Source: VYFG01 sp965248685 (GTDB lineage: Bacteria > Pseudomonadota > Gammaproteobacteria > Arenicellales > Poriferihabitantaceae). From it: a stretch of 64,000 bases of DNA. This document shows, in pieces, positions 9,162 to 24,100 of the stretch. The stretch spans positions 1,478,110 to 1,542,109 of the forward strand of contig CBDFKC010000004.1 in the NCBI GenBank assembly GCA_965248685.1. Direction: 5' to 3'. A model generated the notes under the pieces. That model was not told where the DNA came from and ran no database searches. It saw only the letters and a program-made list of their open reading frames with translations. Position 1 is the first letter of the stretch. Each line of letters starts with the position of its first letter. The position numbers were made by a program, and so were the translations under genes.

Positions 9162-12100
9162 GTGTCAAAAAATAGAGATGGTACCGAGCGCTCTGCGCTA
9201 TCGGTAGATATACGCGATCTATACAAGCGCTATCGTAGCGGGTTTTATAGGCCAAATTTACTTCTAACCCTTGAAAAACGTCAGATGTTCGACGCGGCTG
9301 CAGCTGCGTTGCTACCTGACGACTTATTGGATGAAGCATCTTTGGGGGCAGAGGAAAGCTTACCTACACCTAAAGTGGACGTCACGCTTGCAGCGCCGCA
9401 AATAAATGTCCCGGCCCAGAGCGTGGCGACCGACTCCACCCAATCCATACCTGCTACACCAACGGAACTAGTAGATTCTTCACCACCATTGTCGGAACAA
9501 ATTGAGTCCGAAGTTTCAGCTGAAATTAAGGCGGATGACGACATTGCTAAACCGGATGCAATCCCATCCGTTGGTTCTGTAACCACGGCTGATGATCCAG
9601 TTGAACCTGGGCCAGCAGTGATTGGATCAATTGAATTACCCTCGGCAAATCCGGAGAACCCGAATGCTATTGATAACGAGCCTGTTTTAAACAGTGAAAC
9701 AGGGTTAGAAAGTACCGTTAATTTAGGGAGTGCAGACACAGTAGAAGTTACGCCTGACATAGATACTACTGTTGCTGTAGTAAACCCAACGACTACTAAT
9801 GGCGAGGCGATCCCCGCGACCGTACCAGCTCAGTCCGAGCAAGCTTCTGGTGCAGATGCCCCAGAATCTGTTTTGCCTGAGTCGTCTAACAGTGAAGCAA
9901 ACGTATTCAGTCCGGAGATCTATGATGATTCGGTCGACGCTATTGACATACCAAGTGACTATCAAGAGGTAGACCAGGTTGTTTTTATCGATACCTCTGT
10001 GGCTGGTTATGAATGGCTATTGAGCGGTGTACTGCAAGAAGTTGCCGTTCCGGGAGACGATATCGATTCGTTGCTCGCTGGTTTGGTATATGAAGATCAA
10101 GCTCCAGAAACAGCACCTGATTTAATTGCCAACAGTGCTCCTTTGCCCAATGGGGCTAACCCAATTTCAGATAACTCGCCGAATGGGTTTGACGGGCAAG
10201 TCATCAACGGCACCCTTGTTGTGTTACTGGATCAACAATCCAGTGCGGTTAGCCAGATAACAGAGATATTGTCCAACCAGTCTGATTTGGCCGCGATTCA
10301 CGTGGTTTCACATGGTTCTGTAGGACAATTGCGTCTTGGAAATACAACTATTGGTTCTGAGAATATTGATAGTTATGCTGCCACTCTTAGTGATTGGGGA
10401 AATGCGCTGGCCGCAAATGGCGACATTTTGCTTTACGGCTGTGAAGTTGGTGCTAACGGGGAAGGACAGGCATTTCTCGATGATTTTGCAGACCTAACTC
10501 AAGGTGATATTGCGGCTTCGGATGACAATACAGGTAATGCGGCTTCAGGTGGCGACTGGGATCTTGAAATTAATGTGGGTGCGATCGAGACACAAGCGCT
10601 TCTGGACGGAAACAATACAGGCCAATTTGCTGGCGTACTGGGAACAGATGGCGATGGTATTTTAGACGATGGATCCGATCTGGATAGCGACAATGACGGT
10701 ATCCTGAATAGTGTTGAAGGCGTTGCATCGGCCACTACAGCACAATCAAGTATTCCACAAGCCGGTGGGTCTACTACGGCCCCCCACAATGTTATTGATC
10801 TAACTACTCTGGGTTTTCAGGTTGGAGATACCGTCACTATTTCCAATGTGATGGCAAGTGGAGATCTTAATGGTGGCGGTGCGGCAGAGTCGTTTACTCT
10901 GACGTTTAATCCCGATGACGATAATATTACAACGGTGGATCTGGATATCAATGACCAGTCGGCCACTCTACTTCCTACAACCCAGGTTATTAACCAGGCA
11001 GTTACCGTGATTGATATCGACCCGGGTGCTGGGGTCACAGCTGGTATCGTTATTGCGGGAAGTAGTACTGCTGCTGTCGGTACCTTTTTGCCCCTTGACT
11101 ATACGCTTGATATCTCGGGCACACCAACTGGTGGAATCGACACTGATGGTGATGGTGTCCTTGATATATTTGACTTAGACAGCGACAACGATGGCATCAG
11201 TGACCTGGTGGAAAGTGGTGCCAATGCGGCATTGCTTGATGCTGATGGGAACGGACATATTGATGGCGTGGCTTTTGTAGACGTCGATAGCGATGGCGTG
11301 GCGGATGCTGTTGGTGGTGGTACTGTACCCCAGGATTTCGACGGTGATGGCATTGCTGACTTTAGAGATTTGGATTCCGATAACGATCGAATCGCCGATA
11401 TTATAGAAGCGCAACCGACCGCCGGTTATCAAACCTTCTCTACCGCGGATGGAGACGGAGATGGCGTTGTCGATATTTTCGATAGCGGTTCAGGCTTTGG
11501 TGGTGATTTTTCGACGCCCATTGATTCTGACAGCGATGGTACGGCAGATATCCTGGATTTTGATAGTGACAATGATGGTGCGCTGGATATTAGCGAAAGT
11601 GGCCAAGGTATTTCCACGGACACCAATTTTGATGGAATTGCGGATGGGGTTAACGCGTCATACAGTAATCCTGACGGTGACGTTACCAATGATCCATTAA
11701 CTGTTGTGGGTAATATCGACAATAACCTGGCTGAGGCAGATTATCGAGATCAGCTGGATACCGATGGCGATGGAATTTTGGATGCTATGGATCTTGATGA
11801 TGATAATGACGGTATCTCGGATGAAGATGAAATTCTAGCCAGTTCTACTGGGTTTAACGCCAACTCAGGTGTTACAACTACCCTGAATTATGACGCTGTG
11901 GCATCAGCTGCGGCAGGATTGGTTAATGGTCAGCCGGTGATTATTCTTACCGACGGTAGTATCAGCGTGATGATTACCAACGTTATCGACACCGCAATAG
12001 ACAGTGACCAGCTCAATAATGACGGTACCGGTGCTATTGGCGTCTATCAAGTTACGGCATTCGATTCTGCAGGGCAGCCAGTGCTGCTGGATAGCTTTAG

Positions 12101-15100
12101 CTTCTCTGATATGGATAATTTTGATGCAAATACTGCGGCGGATCCATTTGTCGACGTTGTTGCTGTGGACCAGCAAGGTACTTGGGGTGATCTAACAAAT
12201 TCGTCTGGCGCCAATCCCTTGACGTCCTATGATTTAACCACAGCTGGAGAATTGGCCGCGGCAAATGATTTAAATAACAATGGAACTTCAGGTGGAGGGA
12301 CCGCCGATTTAGATGCTACCAATGTCGGATTTGACGATTTGGTTGCAAATGGCGCAGTGAGTCCGGCGTTATTAAATTCCATGAATAGTGACGGGTCAGA
12401 GGATGATTTTCAGGCCACGTTCTTTTTTGATACACCCACCACCGATTTCAATTTGATTACTGCGGACTTTGGTATCGGTGTTGGCCACGTATCAAATCAG
12501 GACACTTTCTATAATTTTACCGTCGCGGCTAGTAGTGCAATAACCGTAACGTCTACCGGTTCTACCGGGATCAGCAACCAATATAGTCTCGATAGTGACC
12601 AGGATGGTATTAGTGATTTGATCGAAGGAGGGGTTGATCCGAGCTTTGACCCTGATATGAATGGCGTAATTGACGTTGATATTAATGGAAACTCAATATT
12701 TGTTGATATTGATTCAGATGGCATCTTCGATCCGCTCGATTCGGTCATCGATGTCGATAGCGATGGTACCCCGGTGGATTCCGAGGCTCAGTTTCCGATT
12801 GATAGCGATAGCGATGGTATTTTCGACGTAGTAGATATTGACTCCGATAATGACGGAATCCCCGATGTCATCGAAGCCCAATCTACAGCAGGCTATCAGG
12901 ACCCAACTGGAATAGACGTTGATCGAGACGGTGCCCAGGATGTATTTGATGACAACGATGCGATTGGTATATTCGGTGGTACGTTTGACAACCCTGAAGA
13001 TACAGATAGCGATGGCGTTGCAGATTATCTCGATACCGATTCCGACAATGATGGTATATCGGATGCCCAGGAAAGTGGCCTTGGCATTCCAAACGGTATT
13101 GATTCTGATAGTGACGGCCTTTCAGACAATATATTTCTTCAGGGTGCCACCCTGGATCCAAGTGCCGGTCTTGATGGACCATTCCTTCCAACCGGAGCCC
13201 TGACAAATAGTGATTTAAATCCTCTTGACGTCGATTTTCGTTCTCTCGATGTAGATTTAACCGACTACGATAGCGATGGCATTATCGATACGTTGGATAT
13301 AGACGATGATAATGACGGTATTCTGGATATTAACGAGGGAGACCGTGCGGTAGATTCGGATTCAGATGGGATTTTTGATTCTCTGGATATCGATTCAGAC
13401 AATGATGGCATTGTGGATAATGTTGAAGCTCAGTCAACCAGCCCATTCGATCCAATCGATGGGACTACGGGACCAAACGGTATCGGCTTCCTGGATGCAG
13501 ATAGCGATGGTCTGCAGGATATCTACGATGCAAACGATGGCTCAATCGATCCAGGTGCCTCTGCAGGCTTGACCCCGGAAGACACCGATAGCGATGGTAC
13601 AGCGGACTATATCGATACCGATTCAGATGCAGATGGTATTCCGGATAGTGTTGAGAGCGGAGCAGCAGAGCCAGGGATTGGAACAGGTGATGTGGATAGC
13701 GATGGCTTGCTTGATTTGTATGATGCGAACAATGCGGTCGCTACGGGAATATGGGACCCGAGCAATGGGGTAGTTGATCCCCTTGCGTCGTTCGCGGATA
13801 CGGATAGTGATGGAACCTCAGGAGGTGACCTTGACTACCGCGATACTGATTCAGACGACGACGGTATCCCGGATTCAGTAGAAGGCGACTCCACCGGAGG
13901 CCCGGATACCGATAGCGATGGCTCGCCGGATTATCGTGAAACAGATACCGATAACGATGGTATTCCAGACAGTATAGAAGGCGACTCTACAGGTGGGCCG
14001 GATACGGATAGCGATGGTACGCCAGACTTCCGTGAGACGGATACCGATAATGACGGTATTCCAGATAGTGTAGAAGGCGACTCCACCGGCGGTCCGGATA
14101 CGGACAGTGATGGCACGCCAGACTTCCGTGATACCGACGCCGATAACGACGGTATTCCAGACAGTGTAGAAGGCAATAGCACAGGTGGTCCAGATACCGA
14201 TAGTGATGGCACGCCAGACTTCCGTGATACCGATGCAGACAATGACGGTATTCCAGATAGCCTGGAAGGTAATTCAACGGGTGGTCCGGATACCGATAGT
14301 GACGGCACCCCCGACTTCCAGGATACCGATGCGGATAACGATGGTATTCCCGACTCAGTAGAAGGTAATTCAACGGGCGGTCCAGATACCGATAGCGACG
14401 GTACCCCGGACTTCCGCGATACCGATGCAGATAATGACGGCATCCCGGATTCAGTAGAAGGTAATTCAACGGGTGGTCCAGATACCGATAGTGATGGCAC
14501 GCCCGATTTCCGTGAGGCTGATGCAGATAATGACGGTATTCCGGATTCAGTAGAAGGCAATTCAACCGGCGGTCCAGACACAGACAGTGACGGCACGCCG
14601 GACTTCCGTGATACCGATGCGGATAACGACGGCATTCCGGACTCAGTAGAAGGTAATTCAACGGGTGGTCCAGATACCGACAGTGACGGTACCCCGGACT
14701 TCCGCGATACGGATACCGATAACGATGGCATCCCGGATTCAATTGAAGGCGATTCAACGGGTGGTCCGGACACCGACAGTGACGGCACGCCAGACTTCCG
14801 TGATACCGATGCGGATAGCGATGGCATCCCGGATTCAGTAGAAGGTAATTCAACTGGCGGCCCGGACACAGACAGTGACGGCACCCCGGACTACCGTGAT
14901 ACCGACACCGACAATGATGGTCTGCCGGATTCAGTAGAAGGCGATTCAACTGGTGACCCGGATACCGATAGTGACGGTACCCCGGACTGGCGTGATCCGA
15001 TTGATGATCGGCCAGATACCGATTCAGACGGTATTCCGGATCTGGATGACATAGACGACGATAACGACGGTATCCTGGATATCAACGAAGGTAATGGCCT

Positions 15101-18100
15101 GGTAGATAGTGATTCAGATGGCATTGTTGATTCACTGGATATTGATTCAGACAATGACGGCATTGTTGATAACGTCGAAGCTCAGCCAACCAGTCCGTTT
15201 GCCCCAATCGACGGGACCACGGGACCAAATGGTGTTGGCTTCCTGGATGCAGATAGTGATGGCCTGCAGGATATCTATGATGCGAATGACGGCTCAATCG
15301 ATCCGGTTGCTTCAGCAGGGCTGACGCCGGAAGATACCGATAGCGATGGCACAGCGGACTATATCGATACCGATTCGGATGCAGATGGCATCCCGGATAG
15401 TGTGGAGAGCGGCGTAGCGGAACCAGGCGTTGGAACCGGCGACATTGATAGCGATGGCTTACTGGATCTATACGATGCGACGAATGGTGTAGCGACGGGG
15501 ATATGGGATCCGAGTAATGGGATTACCGATCCGTTGGCAGCGTTAACCGATACCGATAGTGATGGTACTGCGGGTGGCGATGTTGATTACCGCGATACCG
15601 ATTCGGATAACGACGGAATTCCGGATTCAGTAGAAGGCGACTCCACTGGGGGCCCGGATACAGATAGCGATGGCTCACCGGATTATCGTGAAACAGATAC
15701 CGATAACGACGGTATTCCAGATAGCGTAGAAGGCGATAGCACAGGCGGTCCGGATACGGACAGTGATGGCACGCCGGATTACCGTGAGACCGATTCGGAT
15801 AACGATGGAATTCCAGACAGTGTAGAAGGCGACAGTACAGGTGGCCCGGATACCGATAGCGATGGCACGCCGGACTTCCGTGATACCGATGCGGATAACG
15901 ACGGTATTCCCGACAGCATCGAAGGCAATAGCACAGGTGGCCCGGATACCGATAGTGATGGCACGCCAGACTTCCGTGATACCGATGCAGATAACGATGG
16001 CATCCCGGATTCAGTAGAAGGTAACTCCACAGGTGGTCCGGACACAGACAGTGATGGCACCCCTGACTTTAGAGATACCGATGCGGACAATGATGGCATC
16101 CCTGATTCAGTAGAAGGTAATTCAACGGGCGGTCCAGATACCGATAGCGACGGTACCCCGGACTTCCGTGATACCGATGCAGACAATGATGGCATCCCGG
16201 ATTCAATCGAAGGCGACAGTACAGGTGGTCCAGATACCGATAGTGATGGCACGCCGGACTTCCGCGATACCGATGCAGATAATGACGGCATCCCGGATTC
16301 AGTAGAAGGTAATTCAACGGGTGGTCCAGATACGGATAGTGATGGCACGCCCGATTTCCGTGAGACTGATGCGGACAATGACGGTATTCCAGATAGCCTG
16401 GAAGGTAATTCAACGGGTGGGCCCGATACCGACAGTGACGGCACGCCGGACTTCCAGGATACGGACGCCGATAACGATGGCATTCCCGACTCAGTAGAAG
16501 GTAATTCAACGGGCGGTCCAGATACCGATAGCGACGGTACCCCGGACTTCCGCGATACGGATGCTGATAACGATGGCATTCCAGACAGTGTAGAAGGCGA
16601 CAGCACAGGAGGCCCGGATACCGATAGTGACGGCACCCCCGACTTTCGTGAATCCGATGCAGACAATGACGGTATCCCGGATTCAGTAGAAGGCAATTCA
16701 ACTGGCGGACCAGATACTGATAGTGATGGCACGCCCGACTTCCGTGATACCGACGCCGATAACGACGGCATCCCGGATTCAGTAGAAGGTAATTCAACTG
16801 GCGGACCAGATACCGATAGCGACGGTACCCCGGACTTCCGCGATACGGATACCGATAACGATGGCATCCCGGATTCAATTGAAGGCGATTCAACGGGTGG
16901 TCCGGACACCGACAGTGACGGCACGCCAGACTTCCGTGATACCGATGCGGATAGCGATGGCATCCCGGATTCAGTAGAAGGTAATTCAACTGGCGGCCCG
17001 GACACAGACAGTGACGGCACCCCGGACTACCGTGATACCGACACCGACAATGATGGTCTGCCGGATTCAGTAGAAGGCGATTCAACTGGTGACCCGGATA
17101 CCGATAGTGACGGTACCCCGGACTGGCGTGATCCGATTGATGATCGGCCAGATACCGATTCAGACGGTATTCCGGATCTGGATGACATAGACGACGATAA
17201 CGACGGTATCCTGGATATCAACGAAGGTAATGGCCTGGTAGATAGTGATTCAGATGGCATTGTTGATTCACTGGATATTGATTCAGACAATGACGGCATT
17301 GTTGATAACGTCGAAGCTCAGCCAACCAGTCCGTTTGCCCCAATCGACGGGACCACGGGACCAAATGGTGTTGGCTTCCTGGATGCAGATAGTGATGGCC
17401 TGCAGGATATCTATGATGCGAATGACGGCTCAATCGATCCGGTTGCTTCAGCAGGGCTGACGCCGGAAGATACCGATAGCGATGGCACAGCGGACTATAT
17501 CGATACCGATTCGGATGCAGATGGCATCCCGGATAGTGTGGAGAGCGGCGTAGCGGAACCAGGCGTTGGAACCGGCGACATTGATAGCGATGGCTTACTG
17601 GATCTATACGATGCGACGAATGGTGTAGCGACGGGGATATGGGATCCGAGTAATGGGATTACCGATCCGTTGGCAGCGTTAACCGATACCGATAGTGATG
17701 GTACTGCGGGTGGCGATGTTGATTACCGCGATACCGATTCGGATAACGACGGAATTCCGGATTCAGTAGAAGGCGACTCCACTGGGGGCCCGGATACAGA
17801 TAGCGATGGCTCACCGGATTATCGTGAAACAGATACCGATAACGACGGTATTCCAGATAGCGTAGAAGGCGATAGCACAGGCGGTCCGGATACGGACAGT
17901 GATGGCACGCCGGATTACCGTGAGACCGATTCGGATAACGATGGAATTCCAGACAGTGTAGAAGGCGACAGTACAGGTGGCCCGGATACCGATAGCGATG
18001 GCACGCCGGACTTCCGTGATACCGATGCGGATAACGACGGTATTCCCGACAGCATCGAAGGCAATAGCACAGGTGGCCCGGATACCGATAGTGATGGCAC

Positions 18101-21100
18101 GCCAGACTTCCGTGATACCGATGCAGATAACGATGGCATCCCGGATTCAGTAGAAGGTAACTCCACAGGTGGTCCGGACACAGACAGTGATGGCACCCCT
18201 GACTTTAGAGATACCGATGCGGACAATGATGGCATCCCTGATTCAGTAGAAGGTAATTCAACGGGCGGTCCAGATACCGATAGCGACGGTACCCCGGACT
18301 TCCGTGATACCGATGCAGACAATGATGGCATCCCGGATTCAATCGAAGGCGACAGTACAGGTGGTCCAGATACCGATAGTGATGGCACGCCGGACTTCCG
18401 CGATACCGATGCAGATAATGACGGCATCCCGGATTCAGTAGAAGGTAATTCAACGGGTGGTCCAGATACGGATAGTGATGGCACGCCCGATTTCCGTGAG
18501 ACTGATGCGGACAATGACGGTATTCCAGATAGCCTGGAAGGTAATTCAACGGGTGGGCCCGATACCGACAGTGACGGCACGCCGGACTTCCAGGATACGG
18601 ACGCCGATAACGATGGCATTCCCGACTCAGTAGAAGGTAATTCAACGGGCGGTCCAGATACCGATAGCGACGGTACCCCGGACTTCCGCGATACGGATGC
18701 TGATAACGATGGCATTCCAGACAGTGTAGAAGGCGACAGCACAGGAGGCCCGGATACCGATAGTGACGGCACCCCCGACTTTCGTGAATCCGATGCAGAC
18801 AATGACGGTATCCCGGATTCAGTAGAAGGCAATTCAACTGGCGGACCAGATACTGATAGTGATGGCACGCCCGACTTCCGTGATACCGACGCCGATAACG
18901 ACGGCATCCCGGATTCAGTAGAAGGTAATTCAACTGGCGGACCAGATACCGATAGCGACGGTACCCCGGACTTCCGCGATACGGATACCGATAACGATGG
19001 CATCCCGGATTCAATTGAAGGCGATTCAACGGGTGGTCCGGACACCGACAGTGACGGCACGCCAGACTTCCGTGATACCGATGCGGATAGCGATGGCATC
19101 CCGGATTCAGTAGAAGGTAATTCAACCGGCGGTCCGGACACAGACAGCGATGGCACACCAGACTTCCGAGACACAGATGCCGATAACGATGGCATACCGG
19201 ACTCATTGGAAGGCGATAGCACGGGCGGTCCGGACACCGACAGTGACGGCACGCCAGACTTCCAGGATACGGATGCGGATAATGACGGTATTCCGGATTC
19301 AATCGAAGGAGATTCCACCGGTGGCCCGGATACCGACAGTGATGGCACCCCAGACTTCCGTGATACCGATGCGGATAACGATGGCATCCCGGATTCAGTC
19401 GAAGGCGACAGTACAGGCGGACCGGATACGGACAGTGATGGCACGCCCGACTTCCGTGAAAGCGATGCGGATAATGACGGTATTCCAGATAGTGTGGAAG
19501 GTGACTCAACGGGTGGGCCAGACACCGACAGTGACGGCACGCCCGACTTCCAGGATACGGATGCGGATAACGATGGCATTCCAGACAGCGTAGAAGGCGA
19601 TAGCACAGGCGGACCGGATACCGATAGTGATGGCACGCCCGACTTCCGCGATACGGATGCAGATAATGATGGCATTCCGGATTCGGTCGAAGGCGACAGT
19701 ACAGGCGGACCGGATACGGACAGTGATGGCACGCCGGACTTCCGCGATACCGATGCAGATAACGACGGCATCCCGGATTCAGTAGAAGGCAATAGCACAG
19801 GTGGTCCAGATACCGATAGCGATGGCACGCCAGACTTCCGTGATACCGATGCAGATAACGACGGCATTCCGGATTCATTAGAATCAGACAGTACAGGTGG
19901 TCCCGATACCGATAGTGACGGCACCCCCGACTTCCGCGATACCGATGCAGATAACGATGGGATCCCTGATTCAGTAGAAGGTAATTCAACGGGCGGTCCA
20001 GATACCGATAGCGACGGTACCCCGGACTTCCGTGATACCGATGCAGACAATGATGGCATCCCGGATTCAATCGAAGGCGACAGTACAGGTGGTCCAGATA
20101 CCGATAGTGATGGCACGCCGGACTTCCGCGATACCGATGCAGATAATGACGGCATCCCGGATTCAGTAGAAGGTAATTCAACGGGTGGTCCAGATACGGA
20201 TAGTGATGGCACGCCCGATTTCCGTGAGACTGATGCGGACAATGACGGTATTCCAGATAGCCTGGAAGGTAATTCAACGGGTGGGCCCGATACCGACAGT
20301 GACGGCACGCCGGACTTCCAGGATACGGACGCCGATAACGATGGCATTCCCGACTCAGTAGAAGGTAATTCAACGGGCGGTCCAGATACCGATAGCGACG
20401 GTACCCCGGACTTCCGCGATACGGATGCTGATAACGATGGCATTCCAGACAGTGTAGAAGGCGACAGCACAGGAGGCCCGGATACCGATAGTGACGGCAC
20501 CCCCGACTTTCGTGAATCCGATGCAGACAATGACGGTATCCCGGATTCAGTAGAAGGCAATTCAACTGGCGGACCAGATACTGATAGTGATGGCACGCCC
20601 GACTTCCGTGATACCGACGCCGATAACGACGGCATCCCGGATTCAGTAGAAGGTAATTCAACTGGCGGACCAGATACCGATAGCGACGGTACCCCGGACT
20701 TCCGCGATACGGATACCGATAACGATGGCATCCCGGATTCAATTGAAGGCGATTCAACGGGTGGTCCGGACACCGACAGTGACGGCACGCCAGACTTCCG
20801 TGATACCGATGCGGATAGCGATGGCATCCCGGATTCAGTAGAAGGTAATTCAACTGGCGGCCCGGACACAGACAGTGACGGCACCCCGGACTACCGTGAT
20901 ACCGACACCGACAATGATGGTCTGCCGGATTCAGTAGAAGGCGATTCAACTGGTGACCCGGATACCGATAGTGACGGTACCCCGGACTGGCGTGATCCGA
21001 TTGATGATCGGCCAGATACCGATTCAGACGGTATTCCGGATCTGGATGACATAGACGACGATAACGACGGTATCCTGGATATCAACGAAGGTAATGGCCT

Positions 21101-24100
21101 GGTAGATAGTGATTCAGATGGCATTGTTGATTCACTGGATATTGATTCAGACAATGACGGCATTGTTGATAACGTCGAAGCTCAGCCAACCAGTCCGTTT
21201 GCCCCAATCGACGGGACCACGGGACCAAATGGTGTTGGCTTCCTGGATGCAGATAGTGATGGCCTGCAGGATATCTATGATGCGAATGACGGCTCAATCG
21301 ATCCGGTTGCTTCAGCAGGGCTGACGCCGGAAGATACCGATAGCGATGGCACAGCGGACTATATCGATACCGATTCGGATGCAGATGGCATCCCGGATAG
21401 TGTGGAGAGCGGCGTAGCGGAACCAGGCGTTGGAACCGGCGACATTGATAGCGATGGCTTACTGGATCTATACGATGCGACGAATGGTGTAGCGACGGGG
21501 ATATGGGATCCGAGTAATGGGATTACCGATCCGTTGGCAGCGTTAACCGATACCGATAGTGATGGTACTGCGGGTGGCGATGTTGATTACCGCGATACCG
21601 ATTCGGATAACGACGGAATTCCGGATTCAGTAGAAGGCGACTCCACTGGGGGCCCGGATACAGATAGCGATGGCTCACCGGATTATCGTGAAACAGATAC
21701 CGATAACGACGGTATTCCAGATAGCGTAGAAGGCGATAGCACAGGCGGTCCGGATACGGACAGTGATGGCACGCCGGATTACCGTGAGACCGATTCGGAT
21801 AACGATGGAATTCCAGACAGTGTAGAAGGCGACAGTACAGGTGGCCCGGATACCGATAGCGATGGCACGCCGGACTTCCGTGATACCGATGCGGATAACG
21901 ACGGTATTCCCGACAGCATCGAAGGCAATAGCACAGGTGGCCCGGATACCGATAGTGATGGCACGCCAGACTTCCGTGATACCGATGCAGATAACGATGG
22001 CATCCCGGATTCAGTAGAAGGTAACTCCACAGGTGGTCCGGACACAGACAGTGATGGCACCCCTGACTTTAGAGATACCGATGCGGACAATGATGGCATC
22101 CCTGATTCAGTAGAAGGTAATTCAACGGGCGGTCCAGATACCGATAGCGACGGTACCCCGGACTTCCGTGATACCGATGCAGACAATGATGGCATCCCGG
22201 ATTCAATCGAAGGCGACAGTACAGGTGGTCCAGATACCGATAGTGATGGCACGCCGGACTTCCGCGATACCGATGCAGATAATGACGGCATCCCGGATTC
22301 AGTAGAAGGTAATTCAACGGGTGGTCCAGATACGGATAGTGATGGCACGCCCGATTTCCGTGAGACTGATGCGGACAATGACGGTATTCCAGATAGCCTG
22401 GAAGGTAATTCAACGGGTGGGCCCGATACCGACAGTGACGGCACGCCGGACTTCCAGGATACGGACGCCGATAACGATGGCATTCCCGACTCAGTAGAAG
22501 GTAATTCAACGGGCGGTCCAGATACCGATAGCGACGGTACCCCGGACTTCCGCGATACGGATGCTGATAACGATGGCATTCCAGACAGTGTAGAAGGCGA
22601 CAGCACAGGAGGCCCGGATACCGATAGTGACGGCACCCCCGACTTTCGTGAATCCGATGCAGACAATGACGGTATCCCGGATTCAGTAGAAGGCAATTCA
22701 ACTGGCGGACCAGATACTGATAGTGATGGCACGCCCGACTTCCGTGATACCGACGCCGATAACGACGGCATCCCGGATTCAGTAGAAGGTAATTCAACTG
22801 GCGGACCAGATACCGATAGCGACGGTACCCCGGACTTCCGCGATACGGATACCGATAACGATGGCATCCCGGATTCAATTGAAGGCGATTCAACGGGTGG
22901 TCCGGACACCGACAGTGACGGCACGCCAGACTTCCGTGATACCGATGCGGATAGCGATGGCATCCCGGATTCAGTAGAAGGTAATTCAACCGGCGGTCCG
23001 GACACAGACAGCGATGGCACACCAGACTTCCGAGACACAGATGCCGATAACGATGGCATACCGGACTCATTGGAAGGCGATAGCACGGGCGGTCCGGACA
23101 CCGACAGTGACGGCACGCCAGACTTCCAGGATACGGATGCGGATAATGACGGTATTCCGGATTCAATCGAAGGAGATTCCACCGGTGGCCCGGATACCGA
23201 CAGTGATGGCACCCCAGACTTCCGTGATACCGATGCGGATAACGATGGCATCCCGGATTCAGTAGAGGGCGATTCCATTGGTGGCCCGGATAGCGACAGT
23301 GACGGGACGCCAGACTTCCAGGATACGGATGCAGATAACGACGGCATTCCGGATTCATTAGAATCAGACAGTACAGGTGGTCCCGATACCGATAGTGACG
23401 GCACCCCCGACTTCCGCGATACCGATGCAGATAACGATGGCATCCCTGATTCATTAGAAGGCGACAGCAGCGGTGGTCCGGACACCGATAGTGACGGCAC
23501 ACCGGACTTCCAGAATACGGATACAGATAATGATGGCATTCCGGATTCACTGGAAGCAGACAGCACAGGTGGACCAGATACCGACAGTGACGGCACCCCG
23601 GATTTCCGCGATACTGATGCGGATAATGATGGTGTTCCAGATTCAGTCGAAGGCAATAGCACAGGCGGTCCGGATACCGATAGTGATGGCACCCCGGACT
23701 TCCAGGATACGGATGCAGATAACGATGGCATTCCGGATTCACTGGAAGGCGATATCACGGGCGGTCCGGACACCGACAGTGACGGCACGCCAGACTTCCA
23801 GGATACGGATGCAGATAATGACGGCATTCCGGATTCACTGGAGGCAGATAGCACAGGCGGTCCCGATACCGACAGTGATGGCACCCCAGACTTCCGTGAT
23901 ACCGATGCGGATAACGATGGTATCCCGGATTCAGTAGAGGGCGATTCCATTGGTGGTCCAGATAGCGACAGTGATGGGACGCCAGACTTCCAGGATACCG
24001 ATTCAGACAATGACGGTTTTCCAGATTCAGTAGAGGGTGATTCAACCGGCGGCCCTGATACCGACAGCGATGGCACGCCAGACTTTCAAGATACCGACGC

